Of a stretch of DNA of 64,000 bases, positions 25,826-36,040 are shown in pieces. The stretch spans positions 1 through 64,000 of the forward strand of contig JAHHIH010000030.1 of NCBI GenBank assembly GCA_019358835.1, read 5' to 3'. Source of the DNA: Tildeniella torsiva UHER 1998/13D (lineage in GTDB: Bacteria > Cyanobacteriota > Cyanobacteriia > Phormidesmidales > Phormidesmidaceae). The first letter of the stretch is position 1, and each line of letters begins with the position of its first letter. Both the position numbers and the translations under genes were made by a program. Below the pieces are notes generated by a model. The model saw only the letters and a list, made by a program, of their open reading frames with translations, had not been told where the DNA came from and made no database searches.

Positions 25826-26716
25826 ATGTTTATCCCTCCCGGTTTTATCCAGCGATCGGTGGCCGTGAGTGTGGGCACCGTAGCCTACATCGAAGCCGAT
25901 CCCAACTTTTGGCCAGCCCCTCCGGCCTCGTCCGTACCCCTGCTGTTTATCCACGGCTTTGGCGGTGGGTCGTCGAGCTACGAGTGGTCTAAGATTTACC
26001 CGGCCTTTGCCGCCGAGCACCCGGTGCTGGCCCCCGATCTGATCGGCTGGGGCGACTCCGACCATCCCGATCGCCCCCTGACCACCGCTGACTACCTGGC
26101 CCTGCTGAACGAACTGATCGAAACGCTCTGCTCAGTTCCGCCCGTGGTGGTGTCCTCATCCCTCAGCGGGGCCATGCTGGTGCGGGTCGCCATCGACCAC
26201 CCCGATCGCCTGCGAGGGCTATTTCTGGTGGCCCCGGCGGGGCTGGCCGACTTTGGCCAAGACCCCAGCAGCTCGGTGATCAACCAAATTGTGAAGCTGC
26301 CAGTGATTGATCAGCTGCTCTATCGGGGGGCGATCGCCACCCCCGAAGGCATCAAACTCTTCTTGGCCCAGCGCCAGTTCGCCGACGCCAGCAAAATTTC
26401 TGACGAGATGGTGGCGGCCTACCTCAATTCGGCCCAGCAGCCCAATGCCGATGTCGCTGCCCTAGCCTTTGTGCGGGGCGACCTGAGCTTCGATCTGGCT
26501 ACCTACCTACCCCAGCTTGCCACCCCCACGGCGCTGCTCTGGGGCGAAGCGGCCCAGCTGACCGATGTAGCTATAGGCCGCCGCCACGCCGCCCTCAACC
26601 CCGCCGCCATTCGTCGCTTTGAGGTGTTGCCGGGAGTGGGCCTTACACCCCAGTTAGAGCAGCCTGGGGTCACCGTAGGGCTAATTCAGCAATTTTTGGC
26701 CGATTTGGCCCAGTAG
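25826..26716 (+). CDS. Alpha/beta hydrolase-fold protein with degenerate catalytic triad
   Basis: A 296-residue soluble alpha/beta hydrolase fold. The oxyanion-loop region LLFIHGFGGGSSSYEW (about residue 36) and DLIGWGDSDHPDR are standard. The nucleophile elbow is S110-S-S112-L-S114-G, with Ser112 in place but small-residue Gly replaced by Ser. The usual acid after WG reads WGEAAQ, with Ala243 where Asp is expected. The usual catalytic His in the GHxPxxEQP motif is Leu273 (G-V-G-L-T-P-Q-L-E-Q-P). The protein may therefore be inactive or use other residues. The downstream gene is convergent, 2 bases away. Confidence 0.8.
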   Translation: MFIPPGFIQRSVAVSVGTVAYIEADPNFWPAPPASSVPLLFIHGFGGGSSSYEWSKIYPAFAAEHPVLAPDLIGWGDSDHPDRPLTTADYLALLNELIETLCSVPPVVVSSSLSGAMLVRVAIDHPDRLRGLFLVAPAGLADFGQDPSSSVINQIVKLPVIDQLLYRGAIATPEGIKLFLAQRQFADASKISDEMVAAYLNSAQQPNADVAALAFVRGDLSFDLATYLPQLATPTALLWGEAAQLTDVAIGRRHAALNPAAIRRFEVLPGVGLTPQLEQPGVTVGLIQQFLADLAQ

Positions 26717-26718
26717 GG

Positions 26719-27861
26719 CTACTCCAGGCCTTTAAACCCGACCCCGGTGAGAATGTGGCCCTCGGTGTCGATAAAGCCCCAGCGGTTGTCGATCTGTACC
26801 CGCGCTCGTCCTTCCGAAAAGCGCCCGGCATTGCTGTACTGAGGCTCTACGGCCCAGGCCCCCTTGGCGTCAATATAGCCATAGAGCCCGTCCTTCTGGA
26901 CGGCGGCCAATCCTTCGGAAAAGTCGGCGGCGTAGGCGAAGCTGGGAGTAATGGCGATCTGTCCGGTGCGGTCGATGTAGCCCCACTGGCGGTCGATCAG
27001 CACGGCTGCCAGCCCCTCTGAAAAATCTGAGGCAAAGGGTAGGGTGGCCTCGACCACCATGGTTCCAGTGGAGTCGATAAACCCAAATTGGCGACCCTGG
27101 CGCACCCGAGCCAGCCCGTCAGAAAAGCTAAAGGCCCCGTCATAGCTGGGGGCGATCGCCATTGTACCGCTGGGGTCGATGTAGCCGTAGAGCTGATCTA
27201 TCCGCGCCACCGCCAGCGATTCAGAAAAGCTCCAGGCATCCTTCAGCTCTAGGGGAATGGCGGTGCGGCCTTCAGGATCCACATAGCCGTAGGTTTCCCC
27301 CAGCTTCACCAGGGCGCGATCGCCCACAAACCGTTCCGCCAGGTCAAACTGAGGCTCAATCACCCACTCGCCCTGGAGGTTGATGTAGCCGTACTTGGTG
27401 CCCCCCTGCACTGCCGCCAGCCCCCCAGAAAACGACTTGGCCTGGCGAAACTGCACGGGGATGGCCCACTGGCCCTGACGGTCGAGGTAGCCGAAGTAGG
27501 CCCCGGCCTGGGCGACCGCCAGACCTTCGGCGTAGTCGGCGGCTGTAGTAATGTTGTCGTCGGTGACCCTGATGGCCAGATTGCCCTCGCGATCGATGTA
27601 GCCCAGGCTCGTTTTGAGGCGCACTAGGGCCACCCCTTCGGCAAAGTCTGAGACGGTATCGAACAGTAGGGGGCTAGTCATCGCGCTGGCCAGGGCAATG
27701 GGTTGAGGGTTTATGAACTCTAGCATTGTGGTGGTCTGCGGCGACGTGCCGCCAAACGCTGCCGGAGGCGGTTCACAGGCGACCAGGGTTGGCAGCACCA
27801 GCACTACGCCACCCCAGCCCCACGCTCCCCACTGCCGGTTTTGGTGCGATCGCGCCATCAT
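26719..27861 (-). CDS. Lipoprotein with nine WG repeats
   Basis: A 380-residue protein with a hydrophobic N-terminus (GVVLVLPTLVAC) ending in a lipobox-like LVAC, so it is probably a lipoprotein. The rest is a chain of nine WG repeats of about 33 residues, each like SDFSEGLAAVxxxxxWGYIDxxGxxxI. WG repeats form elongated beta solenoid-like structures for protein or cell-wall binding, so a structural or sensing role at the cell surface is likely. The start is an ATG-ATG pair with a weak ribosome-binding site. It is convergent with the alpha/beta hydrolase gene. Confidence 0.85.
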   Translation of the reverse strand: MMARSHQNRQWGAWGWGGVVLVLPTLVACEPPPAAFGGTSPQTTTMLEFINPQPIALASAMTSPLLFDTVSDFAEGVALVRLKTSLGYIDREGNLAIRVTDDNITTAADYAEGLAVAQAGAYFGYLDRQGQWAIPVQFRQAKSFSGGLAAVQGGTKYGYINLQGEWVIEPQFDLAERFVGDRALVKLGETYGYVDPEGRTAIPLELKDAWSFSESLAVARIDQLYGYIDPSGTMAIAPSYDGAFSFSDGLARVRQGRQFGFIDSTGTMVVEATLPFASDFSEGLAAVLIDRQWGYIDRTGQIAITPSFAYAADFSEGLAAVQKDGLYGYIDAKGAWAVEPQYSNAGRFSEGRARVQIDNRWGFIDTEGHILTGVGFKGLE

Positions 27862-28008
27862 CTCCCCCTGGCCTCAGCCCTACGTCCTAGTCATAGCAAC
27901 GTCTTGGCCCTTCTTTCTGTAACCATGACGAATATTTTTCCAGCTGTGGGAAAAAATCTAAAAAAGATCAGGTTATGGGCCGTGGGGAATCCACCAAGGC
28001 AGAACCCG

Positions 28009-28899
28009 CTAGCCGCTTCCCTCGCCCAGGTTGAGCGATAGCTGCTCTGGGTAAAGCTCGCGGTAGAGAGCTTCCAGGTCGCCCCGGCGATACATGTGGC
28101 GGTTGCCCCGGCGCGAGGTGCGGCGATCGCAGCCCCTTGCATCGAGCTGGCGCTGCAGGTCAGCGCGGGGGCAGTCAAACACCTTGACTGCGTCTCGCAG
28201 GGGCACCCACTGCTCGGCAAACTGCTGCCGCAGGGCATCGTCAGAGGTGTTGGCCAAGCGCTCTAGCAGCAGGTTGGACAGCAGCCAGCAGGCCTTGGTG
28301 TCGGCCAGGGCGCGGTGCGATCGCCCCACGTCAAAGCCAAAGTGCCGCACCAGCTGCGGCAGACTGCGGGAGGGCAGATCGGCCAGCAGCAGCCGCGACA
28401 AAATTACCGTGCAAAACCGCTGGGCCTCGGGGCGCTTAAAGCCCTGGCCCAGCCGCTCGTACTCGGCCTGAATGAAGCTGTAGTCAAAGGCCAGATTGTG
28501 GCCGGTGAGCACTCCCTGGTCGAGGGGCGATCGCAGTGCCTGCCACACCGTATCGGCGGTGGTGCCCTGCTCAACCATGGCGGTGGTGATGCCCGTCAAC
28601 CGGGTAATGGTGTGCGGTACGCGCACCTGGGCGTTGACCACAAAGGACGCTTCATGGGTAATGCCCTGAGCTAGCGACCCCTGCACCACCGCAATTTCAA
28701 TCACCCTGGCCTCGGGGGGGCGCGACCCCGTGGTTTCTACATCGACGACCGTCAGCAGCCCCTCAGACAGCTGGCGGTAATAGGCCAGTAACTGGTCTGT
28801 CAATAGCGCAGATTGGGCAATGCCGCCCACCGACACAGGAACCATAGGGCTACGACCACAGGGAACCTTCCTACGGTGCCATATTTTGCCAAAAGCCAC
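28009..28899 (-). CDS. DnaQ-like (DEDDh) 3'-5' exonuclease
   Basis: A 296-residue protein with a DEDDh exonuclease domain at residues about 48-220. Exo I is VVDVETTGSRPPEARVIEIA (DxE), Exo II is LTGHNLAFDYSFIQAEY, and Exo III is HRALADTKACW with catalytic His and Asp. It resembles the epsilon/PolC exonuclease group, which also includes RNase T and ExoX. The C-terminal 75 residues (YRRGDLEALYRELYPEQLSLNL) are extra to the domain and contain a Cys/Arg-rich patch. A later in-frame ATG could remove the first 19 residues. The target nucleic acid is unknown. Confidence 0.88.
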   Translation of the reverse strand: MAFGKIWHRRKVPCGRSPMVPVSVGGIAQSALLTDQLLAYYRQLSEGLLTVVDVETTGSRPPEARVIEIAVVQGSLAQGITHEASFVVNAQVRVPHTITRLTGITTAMVEQGTTADTVWQALRSPLDQGVLTGHNLAFDYSFIQAEYERLGQGFKRPEAQRFCTVILSRLLLADLPSRSLPQLVRHFGFDVGRSHRALADTKACWLLSNLLLERLANTSDDALRQQFAEQWVPLRDAVKVFDCPRADLQRQLDARGCDRRTSRRGNRHMYRRGDLEALYRELYPEQLSLNLGEGSG

Positions 28900-29081
28900 C
28901 GCCCTCGGGCAAAAAAATTACCCAGGTAGTCACGCAGGTCACCGGGGTAAGTAGAACGCTGACGCTCAATGGGATGCGCTGGGATGCCTCCTATGGCACT
29001 GCTGAGTTCAATCGCTCAATGTCACAGGTATTGTAGGGGCAAGGGCGATTTCCTCGACAACTTGGAGGTCTATATGCAGGC

Positions 29082-30143
29082 CTACCAAGCCTTGCGCGAT
29101 GCGGGCTCATCGACAGCGGGCTTGCGCCAGAGCCGGGCAAAGCGCTCTTTAATCACCAGCCACAGAAAAGGGAAATCGTCTACCAGGTAGCGCTTCCACA
29201 GCCGCCCAGGCTCAGTGCTCAGGCGGTAGAGCCACTCTAGACCTAGCTTGCTCAACAGCTCTGGGGCACGGGGTTTGTTGCCCGCCTCAAAGTCAATGGC
29301 GGCCCCAACGGCCAGAAAAATGTCAATGTTGGGCAATTGATCGCGGTATTTGGCGATCCACTTTTCTTGCTTGGGGGCACCCACGCCCACCACCAGCACG
29401 TTGGCGGGCGACTGGCGAATCATGGTGAGAATGCGATCGCATTCCGCCTCATCTTTCTCAAAGCCAAAGGATGGCGAGTGGGCCTGCACAATAATCTGCC
29501 GACCAATGCGCGCGTTGATGCGCTCCATCGCCTGGTCGGCAATGCCCTCAGCGCCACCCATCAAAAAGATTTTTATGGCTTCATTGTTGCGGTGGTGGTC
29601 ACAAAACATCGGGAACAGGTCTGACCCCGAGATCTTGGCCTTCAGGGGCGTGCCCAAAAACTTAGAGGCAAACATCAGCACCTGGCTATCGCAGACGCGA
29701 TAGTCGGCCTTGCTGTAGGCCTTGACAAAGTCCATATCTTTCTGGAGCTTCATCAGGTGATCGACGTTGGGGGTAAACACCACGCCCTTCTTGAGCTGGC
29801 TCAAAAAGTCATTGACCGAAATGTTGTCAATCGGGATGCTGAGAATTTCGACCTGGGTTTGAATGCGCTCGTACTGCTGTTTGCGCAGTTCTCGGGCGGT
29901 GGATTCCAGGGCGGCTTTGCGAAACTGTCGATACAGCTGCTTGACATTCTCTGCTGGCACCGGCTGACCAGCCTGAACCGCCGCCAGGGAGGCACCCGCC
30001 GGATCGATTGACGACAGGCTGCTGGGCTCTAAGCCCTGCTCCATAACTGGACTGATCACGACTTCATCGATAGTGGCGGCATCAATAGATGATGTAACAA
30101 CCTGTCCAGTAGACTGTGACTCCATAGGATTATCCAACTTCAA
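29082..30143 (-). CDS. WecG/TagA/CpsF family glycosyltransferase
   Basis: The 353-residue protein belongs to the WecG/TagA/CpsF (GT26) family, which transfers N-acetylmannosaminuronate or related sugars to lipid-linked acceptors for surface polysaccharides. Visible motifs are YRVCDSQVLMFASKFLGTPLKAKISGSD, KIFLMGGAEGIADQA, VVGVGAPKQEKWI and FLAVGAAIDFEAGNKPRAPE. About 100 residues precede the catalytic domain (which starts near VEILSIPIDNISVNDFL), with an acidic N-terminus; the start could be later. The protein is soluble but may sit on the membrane through its C-terminal Trp/Phe-rich helix. It is a single gene in this stretch with no polysaccharide cluster around it. Confidence 0.9.
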   Translation of the reverse strand: MKLDNPMESQSTGQVVTSSIDAATIDEVVISPVMEQGLEPSSLSSIDPAGASLAAVQAGQPVPAENVKQLYRQFRKAALESTARELRKQQYERIQTQVEILSIPIDNISVNDFLSQLKKGVVFTPNVDHLMKLQKDMDFVKAYSKADYRVCDSQVLMFASKFLGTPLKAKISGSDLFPMFCDHHRNNEAIKIFLMGGAEGIADQAMERINARIGRQIIVQAHSPSFGFEKDEAECDRILTMIRQSPANVLVVGVGAPKQEKWIAKYRDQLPNIDIFLAVGAAIDFEAGNKPRAPELLSKLGLEWLYRLSTEPGRLWKRYLVDDFPFLWLVIKERFARLWRKPAVDEPASRKAW

Positions 30144-30662
30144 GAACCAGAGAGATAACTGACTAACTAAAGCGGTTAGGTCATATTTGCCCTATCTCAG
30201 GACAGTGCCTATCGCTTACTCAACCCTCGATGGCCCGTTGGGCAGATGCGACCGTTGCTACAAATTAGCTTAGTGTTATGAAAATAACCAGTCATCTCAG
30301 TATAATCACGGTATTTTATCGGGGTGTTGGCTGGCTAGGCGATCGCGGGGGTAACCTCGCCTTGACTCAGTACCAAGCTCCTTATCGGCTGTCTCCGTAG
30401 ACTCACTCAGTCTAGGTCAGGGTGCGAGAAAGCACGGATACCATCAACACAGTTCACAAAAGCTGAATACCTCTGTAAAGAGGACTCTAACTTCACTTCG
30501 ATCGCCGCAACCAGGGTTCTAGACGCTAGCGCCTCAGAATGCTGTTCCCTCGATCCTTTAGAATTGCAGCAGTCTGACCTGATGCTTCGGTGGCTCTGTA
30601 CGGCCGCTCACTGAGTACAGATTACCCACGGGGCACCCCAAACCTGCCGTTACCTATCGCCC
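30144..30662. other. Long divergent intergenic region before the flavodiiron gene
   Basis: The 519 bases have no supported ORF. A TATAAT hexamer lies at 30301-30306, too far from the flv1-like start to be its only promoter unless the leader is long. An inverted repeat (30595-30621) and a HIP1-like octamer about 30340 are present. The region probably carries both divergent promoters plus operator sites. Confidence 0.5.
30595..30621 (+). promoter_or_regulatory. Inverted repeat TCTGTAC-N13-GTACAGA, possible operator
   Basis: The perfect 7-bp arms at 30595-30601 and 30615-30621 lie 42 bases upstream of the flavodiiron gene start, a position fit for a dimeric regulator. I cannot name the factor; it does not match the NtcA GTA-N8-TAC spacing. 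Confidence 0.25.
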
Positions 30663-32375
30663 ATGACCTCTCCTCCTCGCGATGTTCAGCTTTACGCTAT
30701 GGCCGCAGGCACAACCGTGCTGCGCTGCCGCAGTTGGAACCGCCTTCGGTTTGAGATTGAGTACGGCTTAGAGCGCGGCACCACGGCAAACAGCTATCTA
30801 ATTCAGGCCGATCGCACCGCCCTGATCGACCCCCCCGGCGAGTCGTTTAGCGACATATTTTTGGCCGCCCTAGAGGGCCATATCGACCTCCATCAGCTGA
30901 ACTATATTGTCTTGGGGCATATCAATCCCAACCGAGTCGAGACTTTAAAGATTCTGCTAAGCCGGTTGCCAGAAGTTGATGTGGTGTGCTCAAACCCCGC
31001 CGCCCTGGCCCTCCAAGACCTGCTGCCCGAGGCCTCGCCTCGCGTTCGGGTCATCCGCAGCGGCGACGATCGCCTCGATTTGGGCCAGGGCCACCACCTT
31101 CAGTTTGAGCTGATTCCCACCCCGCGATACCCCGGTGGGCTGGCTACCTTTGATCCCTATTCTGGCGTGCTGTACTCCGACAAGTTTTTTGGCGCCCACC
31201 GCTGCGACGATACGGTCTTTGATCTCAGCTGGCAAGACCTGCTCGAAGATCGGCGCTACTACTTCGACTGTCTGTTTGCCGCCAGCACGCGCCAGGTGCA
31301 GGTTGCTTTGGGCAAGCTAGGTACGCTGCCCTTTCAGACGCTGGCACCAGGCCACGGGCCCGTGGTGCGCTATAGCCCCCGCGAGCTGGTGCAAAGCTAC
31401 CGCGACTGGAGTCAGGCCCAGACCGCCCAAGACCTCTCGGTAGCGCTGATCTATGCCTCGGCCTACGGCAATACGGCCACCATTGCCCAGGCCCTGGCTC
31501 GGGGCATCACCAAGTCGGGGGTGGCGGTAGAGTCGCTCAACGCCGAGCAGGCCAGCCCGGATGATATCAAGACGGCTGTGGAAAACTCCGCTGGATTTTT
31601 GATGGGGTCCCCCACCCTGGGCGGCCATGCGCCCACCCCCATGCAGACGGCCTTGGGTATCGTGCTATCGACCGCTTCTAAGACCCAGCCCGCTGGGGTA
31701 TTTGGCTCCTTTGGCTGGAGCGGGGAAGCTATTGACCTGCTGGAGGGCAAGCTCAAGGACGGCGGCTATACTCTGGCCTTTGACCCCATCCGGGTCAAGT
31801 TTAAGCCCACCGATGTCACCCTCAAGTACTGCGAAGAGGTGGGCACTGACTTTGCCCAAGGGCTAAAGAAGGCGACGCGAGCGAAGCAGCCCCGTACCCC
31901 CGCCTCAGCTGTGGAGCAGGCGGTGGGCCGCATTGTGGGGTCGCTGTGCATTGTTACCGCCCGCCACGGAGAGGTGTCGAGCGCCATGCTGGCCTCCTGG
32001 GTATCCCAGGCCTCCTTTGCGCCGCCGGGGTTTACGGTGGCGGTGGCCAAAGATCGAGCGATCGAGTCGCTGCTGTACCCCGGCTATGGGTTTGTGCTGA
32101 ATATTTTGGCGGAGGGGCGGCACCTGGGGCCGATGAAGCATTTTCTCAAACCCTTTGCCCCCGGCGAAGACCGCTTTAGCGAGATTGAAACTGAGGTGGC
32201 CGAGAATGGCGCGCCGATCTTGACTGAGGCGATCGCCTACCTAGAGTGCACCGTCGAGCAGCGCATGGAGTGCGGCGATCACTGGCTGGTCTACGCCACG
32301 GTGCAGGCCGGTCGGGTGCTAGACGGCAACGGTAAAACCGCTGTTCACCATCGCCAGACCGGTACCCACTATTAA
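30663..32375 (+). CDS. flv1: Flavodiiron protein, Flv1 type (metal site non-canonical)
   Basis: Flavodiiron proteins of cyanobacteria pass photosystem I electrons to oxygen without making reactive oxygen species. The 570-residue protein has the usual three parts: beta-lactamase-like domain (to about 250), flavodoxin (about 255-400, LIYASAYGNTATIAQAL) and NAD(P)H:flavin reductase (about 415-570). The diiron motif HxExDH is altered to H86-I-N88-P-N90-R91, the neutral/basic pattern of the Flv1/Flv2 cluster rather than Flv3/Flv4. Because no flv4 or sll0218-like gene is adjacent, I prefer Flv1 over Flv2. Family knowledge says such forms act as a heterodimer with Flv3. Confidence 0.87.
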   Translation: MTSPPRDVQLYAMAAGTTVLRCRSWNRLRFEIEYGLERGTTANSYLIQADRTALIDPPGESFSDIFLAALEGHIDLHQLNYIVLGHINPNRVETLKILLSRLPEVDVVCSNPAALALQDLLPEASPRVRVIRSGDDRLDLGQGHHLQFELIPTPRYPGGLATFDPYSGVLYSDKFFGAHRCDDTVFDLSWQDLLEDRRYYFDCLFAASTRQVQVALGKLGTLPFQTLAPGHGPVVRYSPRELVQSYRDWSQAQTAQDLSVALIYASAYGNTATIAQALARGITKSGVAVESLNAEQASPDDIKTAVENSAGFLMGSPTLGGHAPTPMQTALGIVLSTASKTQPAGVFGSFGWSGEAIDLLEGKLKDGGYTLAFDPIRVKFKPTDVTLKYCEEVGTDFAQGLKKATRAKQPRTPASAVEQAVGRIVGSLCIVTARHGEVSSAMLASWVSQASFAPPGFTVAVAKDRAIESLLYPGYGFVLNILAEGRHLGPMKHFLKPFAPGEDRFSEIETEVAENGAPILTEAIAYLECTVEQRMECGDHWLVYATVQAGRVLDGNGKTAVHHRQTGTHY

Positions 32376-32656
32376 GCTGCGTGAACGACTGGCCCCGAAG
32401 TGGTTACGCCACAACCGAATATGCTACCAGTAAGGATACTGCCCTAGGGGCTGAGCGGCTTAACTGGAGCCTGTTTTAGCTTCCCCTGGGGTCTAGATCG
32501 TAGGCTTGGTGGGCGGGGCAAATTGGGTCCGGGTGCCGGTGGTTTGGGTTCAATGGCCCAGCTGTCCGAGGTGGTTGGGCATTCTATAGCCAAAACCGCC
32601 AACCGTGACATAGGTGAACCGCTCGTACAGTAAACCGCTTTAAAGTCCCAAGGTTT

Positions 32657-34093
32657 ATGCCCGTTGTTTCTCACTGCTCCGATCGCGACCAGACGTTGCA
32701 GTCGGCCTACCGGTTTTTAGATCGTCGGCTGGGTCAGGCGCGGCAGAGTCATCAGCCCCAGCTGGTGAGCCTGAGTTTCGATATTCCCCCGGTTGACCCA
32801 CTGGTGGTGCTGGCCCGGCTGGCTCCGATTGGCGATCGCCACCTGTACCTCGAAACCCCCGTGGTTCAGCAGTCGGTAGTCGGCTTTGGTGCCGCGCTAG
32901 TGTACGAAACCGCTGGAGCCCGCCGGTTCGCCCAGGCTCGCCGATTTATTGAGCAGTGGCGCGGCAAGACCCACCGATACAGCGAGGCGGGGCCAGCGGC
33001 GGCCCTCAGCGGGGCCGATGGGGCCCGATTTTTTTGCGCATTTACCTTTTTTGCCGATTCCCAGGATGGTGAGGCTACCTTTCCTGCGGCGACGGTGGTG
33101 CTGCCCCAGTGGCAGCTGGTGCGCCATGGCTCCCTGGGGGTGCTAACGCTGAATTACCTGGTGACGGCAACCTCTGATGTGGAAGCCACGATTGACGGTC
33201 TGGCCAGTCAGCTCCGAGCGGTAGAGCGTCTGGGCACGGCTGCCTGGCGAGATCCTCTGCATCCGGCTCGGCTGCCCGTACAGCCGGTGCCCGAGGCGGG
33301 CCAGCAGTTCAGGGCTGCGGTCAACCGCGCCCTGGGTCACATGACCCGGCACCCGGTGCAAAAAATTGTGCTGGCCCATGCCCTAGACTGGGTGAGTGCT
33401 GAGCCCCTACAGCCCCTGGCTGCCCTGGGGCGTCTGCGGCAGCGCTACCCAGACTGCCACGTGTTTTCCGTGGGCCAGGGCAACGGCAAAACCTTTATGG
33501 GGGCCAGCCCCGAACGGTTGCTCAGCCTCACCCAGGGCCAGCTGATCACCGATGCCCTGGCGGGGTCGGCCCCCCGAGGCAGCGCTCCCCCCCAGGATGA
33601 CTACCTGGCCCAAGGGCTGCTGCACAACCCCAAAGAACGAGGGGAGCACCAACTGGTGGTGGAGTTTTTGGCTCGGCAGCTCCAGGGGGTAGGGCTGTGG
33701 CCCCAGTACCAGCCCCGGCCTGGGGTGCGGCGACTGTCCAACATTCAGCATTTGCACACGCCGATGCGAGCCCGGGTGCCTCGCCATATTCACCCGCTGC
33801 ACATTGTGGAGGCCCTGCACCCGACGCCCGCCGTGGCCGGGGTGCCGACCCGCGAAGCCTGCGACCAGATCCTGCGCTTTGAGGATTTTGACCGGGGGCT
33901 TTACGCCGCGCCCCTGGGCTGGGTGGGTGCTAACGGCGACAGCGAATTTATTGTGGGTATTCGCTCAGCGCTAGTGGCCGATACCTGGGTGCGGCTGTAC
34001 GCCGGGGCTGGTATTGTGGCAGGGTCTGACCCCGATCGCGAGTGGGCAGAAATTAAGCTCAAGCTGCGCGCCCTGGGCGAGTCGCTGGTGTAG
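32657..34093 (+). CDS. menF: Isochorismate synthase
   Basis: The enzyme turns chorismate into isochorismate, the first step of phylloquinone (vitamin K1) synthesis used in photosystem I. The 478-residue protein has the chorismate-binding fold in the C-terminal half: [13 protein letters not shown], the substrate loop [27 protein letters not shown], and [14 protein letters not shown], then [12 protein letters not shown]. The N-terminal 230 residues are variable, as in the family. It is followed 23 bases later by menD, so the two form an operon. The start ATG at 32657 has only a weak site. The 280 bases before it include no clear promoter motif. Confidence 0.93.
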   Translation: MPVVSHCSDRDQTLQSAYRFLDRRLGQARQSHQPQLVSLSFDIPPVDPLVVLARLAPIGDRHLYLETPVVQQSVVGFGAALVYETAGARRFAQARRFIEQWRGKTHRYSEAGPAAALSGADGARFFCAFTFFADSQDGEATFPAATVVLPQWQLVRHGSLGVLTLNYLVTATSDVEATIDGLASQLRAVERLGTAAWRDPLHPARLPVQPVPEAGQQFRAAVNRALGHMTRHPVQKIVLAHALDWVSAEPLQPLAALGRLRQRYPDCHVFSVGQGNGKTFMGASPERLLSLTQGQLITDALAGSAPRGSAPPQDDYLAQGLLHNPKERGEHQLVVEFLARQLQGVGLWPQYQPRPGVRRLSNIQHLHTPMRARVPRHIHPLHIVEALHPTPAVAGVPTREACDQILRFEDFDRGLYAAPLGWVGANGDSEFIVGIRSALVADTWVRLYAGAGIVAGSDPDREWAEIKLKLRALGESLV

Positions 34094-34116
34094 CCCCTGG
34101 CCCCTGCTGTTCCTCC

Positions 34117-35916
34117 ATGACCTTTGATTTTCGCAATTTCGATTTTCGCAACACTAATGCCCTCTGGGCCTCGGTACTGGCGGCCACACTGGCTCAGCTG
34201 GGGCTAAAAACCGCTGTAATTTCGCCCGGCTCGCGTTCTACGCCCCTGACGGTGGCCCTGGTCAGCCATCCTGACATTGAGGCGGTGCCCGTACTCGATG
34301 AGCGATCGGCGGCATTTTTTGCCCTGGGAGTGGCCCGGCGCACTGGGCAGCCGGTGGCCCTGGTCTGCACCTCTGGCACCGCTGGGGCCAACTACTACCC
34401 CGCCGTGATTGAGGCCCGCGAAAGCCGCGTCCCCCTGCTGGTGCTGACCGCCGATCGCCCCCCTGAGCTGCGCGACTGCGCCTCGGGCCAAACCATTGAC
34501 CAGCAAAGGCTGTTTGGCACGTTCCCAAACTGGTACGCGGAGTTGGCGGTGCCGGTGGCGGAGGTGGGTATGCTGCGCTATCTGCGGCAAATTTTGGGGC
34601 AGGCCTGGGGACGATCGCTCTACCCAGCGGCGGGGCCAGTACACCTCAATTGCCCCTTTCGCGACCCTCTGGCCCCCATCGCTGACGGCTCGGCGGCGCA
34701 CCTAAAGGAAGAACTCAACGACGACTTTTTCGCGGCGGTTGGGGTACCAGCCCCTGGGGAATTGACGACGCTGGGGATCGATCTTTTGCCGTGGCTGGAG
34801 ACCTGGCGGGGGTGCGATCGCGGTCTAATTATTGCTGGCCCGGCCCAGACTGTTGATCCATTGGCTTACTGCAAGGCCGTCGCTGCCCTCGCCACCTATT
34901 TGGGCTGGCCAGTTTTAGCCGAGGGGCTGTCGCCGCTGCGCAATGCCGCTGCGCTGAATGCTTCTCTAGTCACTACCTATGACCTGGCCTTGGGGCAGCC
35001 CACCTGGGCAAAGAATCTAGTGCCTGAGCAGGTGATTCAGCTCGGCCCCCTGCCCACCAGCAAACGACTGCGCCAGTGGCTAGAGGATGCCCAGCCCCGC
35101 CGCTGGGTCATTGACCCTAGCAACACCAGTCTCGACCCCCTCCACGGCCCCGTCACGCCCCTACCCCTCAGTGTCATCGCTCTGTCCCAGGCCTTGCCCC
35201 CCGGCCCAGAAGCATGTCCGACGGGTTTTTACCACGGCCAATGGCTGGCTTTGGAGGCGAGCCTGCGCCAGCAGCTCGATCGCTCCCTAACCGCTCTAGA
35301 TGAACCCTTTGAGGGCAAAGTACCCTGGCTGCTAGCCCAATTTTTACCCATGAACACTCCTCTAGTGATCGCCAACAGCATGCCCATCCGTGATGTGGAG
35401 TGGTTTTGGCCACCAGGCGATCGCGCGATTCGCCCCTACTGCAACCGAGGCGCTAACGGCATCGACGGCACGCTGTCTACTGCCCTAGGCGTTGCCCACG
35501 GTGGCCCGCCCACGGTGCTGCTGACGGGGGATCTGGCCCTGCTTCACGACACCAACGGCTGGCTCAGCGTACCGCGCCTGCGGGGGCATCTCACCGTGGT
35601 GGTGGTCAACAACCAGGGGGGCGGCATCTTTGACCGACTGCCCATCGCCACCTTGCCTGCCCCCGGCGATCGCTGGTTTGAAGACTTCTTCACCACTCCT
35701 CAAACGGTCGATTTCAATCGCCTCTGCGCTGCCTACGGTGTGAACTACGAACGGGTTGAAACCTGGAGTCAGCTCAGGGCTAGCGTTAGCTGGCTACCCA
35801 CTAGCGGAGTAAGGGTGCTAGAGGTGCGGTGCGATCGCGCCCAATCCAACACTCTTCGCCAACAGCTCCTCACTCCCCCAAAAGATGTATTGAACCTTTT
35901 GAACCAAAACCCTTAG
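34117..35916 (+). CDS. menD: SEPHCHC synthase (MenD)
   Basis: MenD is the ThDP-dependent enzyme that joins 2-oxoglutarate and isochorismate. The 599-residue protein has the N-terminal pyrimidine-binding domain ([51 protein letters not shown]) and the C-terminal ThDP motif [11 protein letters not shown]...[11 protein letters not shown], the GD-NN pair. Its length is standard. It is cotranscribed with menF. Its partners menC, menB and others are not in this window. It is cytosolic. Confidence 0.96.
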   Translation: MTFDFRNFDFRNTNALWASVLAATLAQLGLKTAVISPGSRSTPLTVALVSHPDIEAVPVLDERSAAFFALGVARRTGQPVALVCTSGTAGANYYPAVIEARESRVPLLVLTADRPPELRDCASGQTIDQQRLFGTFPNWYAELAVPVAEVGMLRYLRQILGQAWGRSLYPAAGPVHLNCPFRDPLAPIADGSAAHLKEELNDDFFAAVGVPAPGELTTLGIDLLPWLETWRGCDRGLIIAGPAQTVDPLAYCKAVAALATYLGWPVLAEGLSPLRNAAALNASLVTTYDLALGQPTWAKNLVPEQVIQLGPLPTSKRLRQWLEDAQPRRWVIDPSNTSLDPLHGPVTPLPLSVIALSQALPPGPEACPTGFYHGQWLALEASLRQQLDRSLTALDEPFEGKVPWLLAQFLPMNTPLVIANSMPIRDVEWFWPPGDRAIRPYCNRGANGIDGTLSTALGVAHGGPPTVLLTGDLALLHDTNGWLSVPRLRGHLTVVVVNNQGGGIFDRLPIATLPAPGDRWFEDFFTTPQTVDFNRLCAAYGVNYERVETWSQLRASVSWLPTSGVRVLEVRCDRAQSNTLRQQLLTPPKDVLNLLNQNP

Positions 35917-36040
35917 GCTGCAAAGCCTGTCGTCAGCAGTTGGCATTTCCTGACCACTCTACATACCCCTATTCTCCTTAGAATGCCCCAACTAAATTCC
36001 CAACTAAATACTTATCCGGAATCTCACCGCGACCGGCCCA

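Noticed and set aside
25690-25992. 100-codon open frame overlapping the start of the alpha/beta hydrolase gene
   Set aside because: It is out of frame with the conserved hydrolase sequence and has a composition typical of a shadow frame.
28969-29190. 73-codon open frame between the exonuclease and the glycosyltransferase genes
   Set aside because: It overlaps the glycosyltransferase end and shows no conserved pattern or ribosome-binding site.
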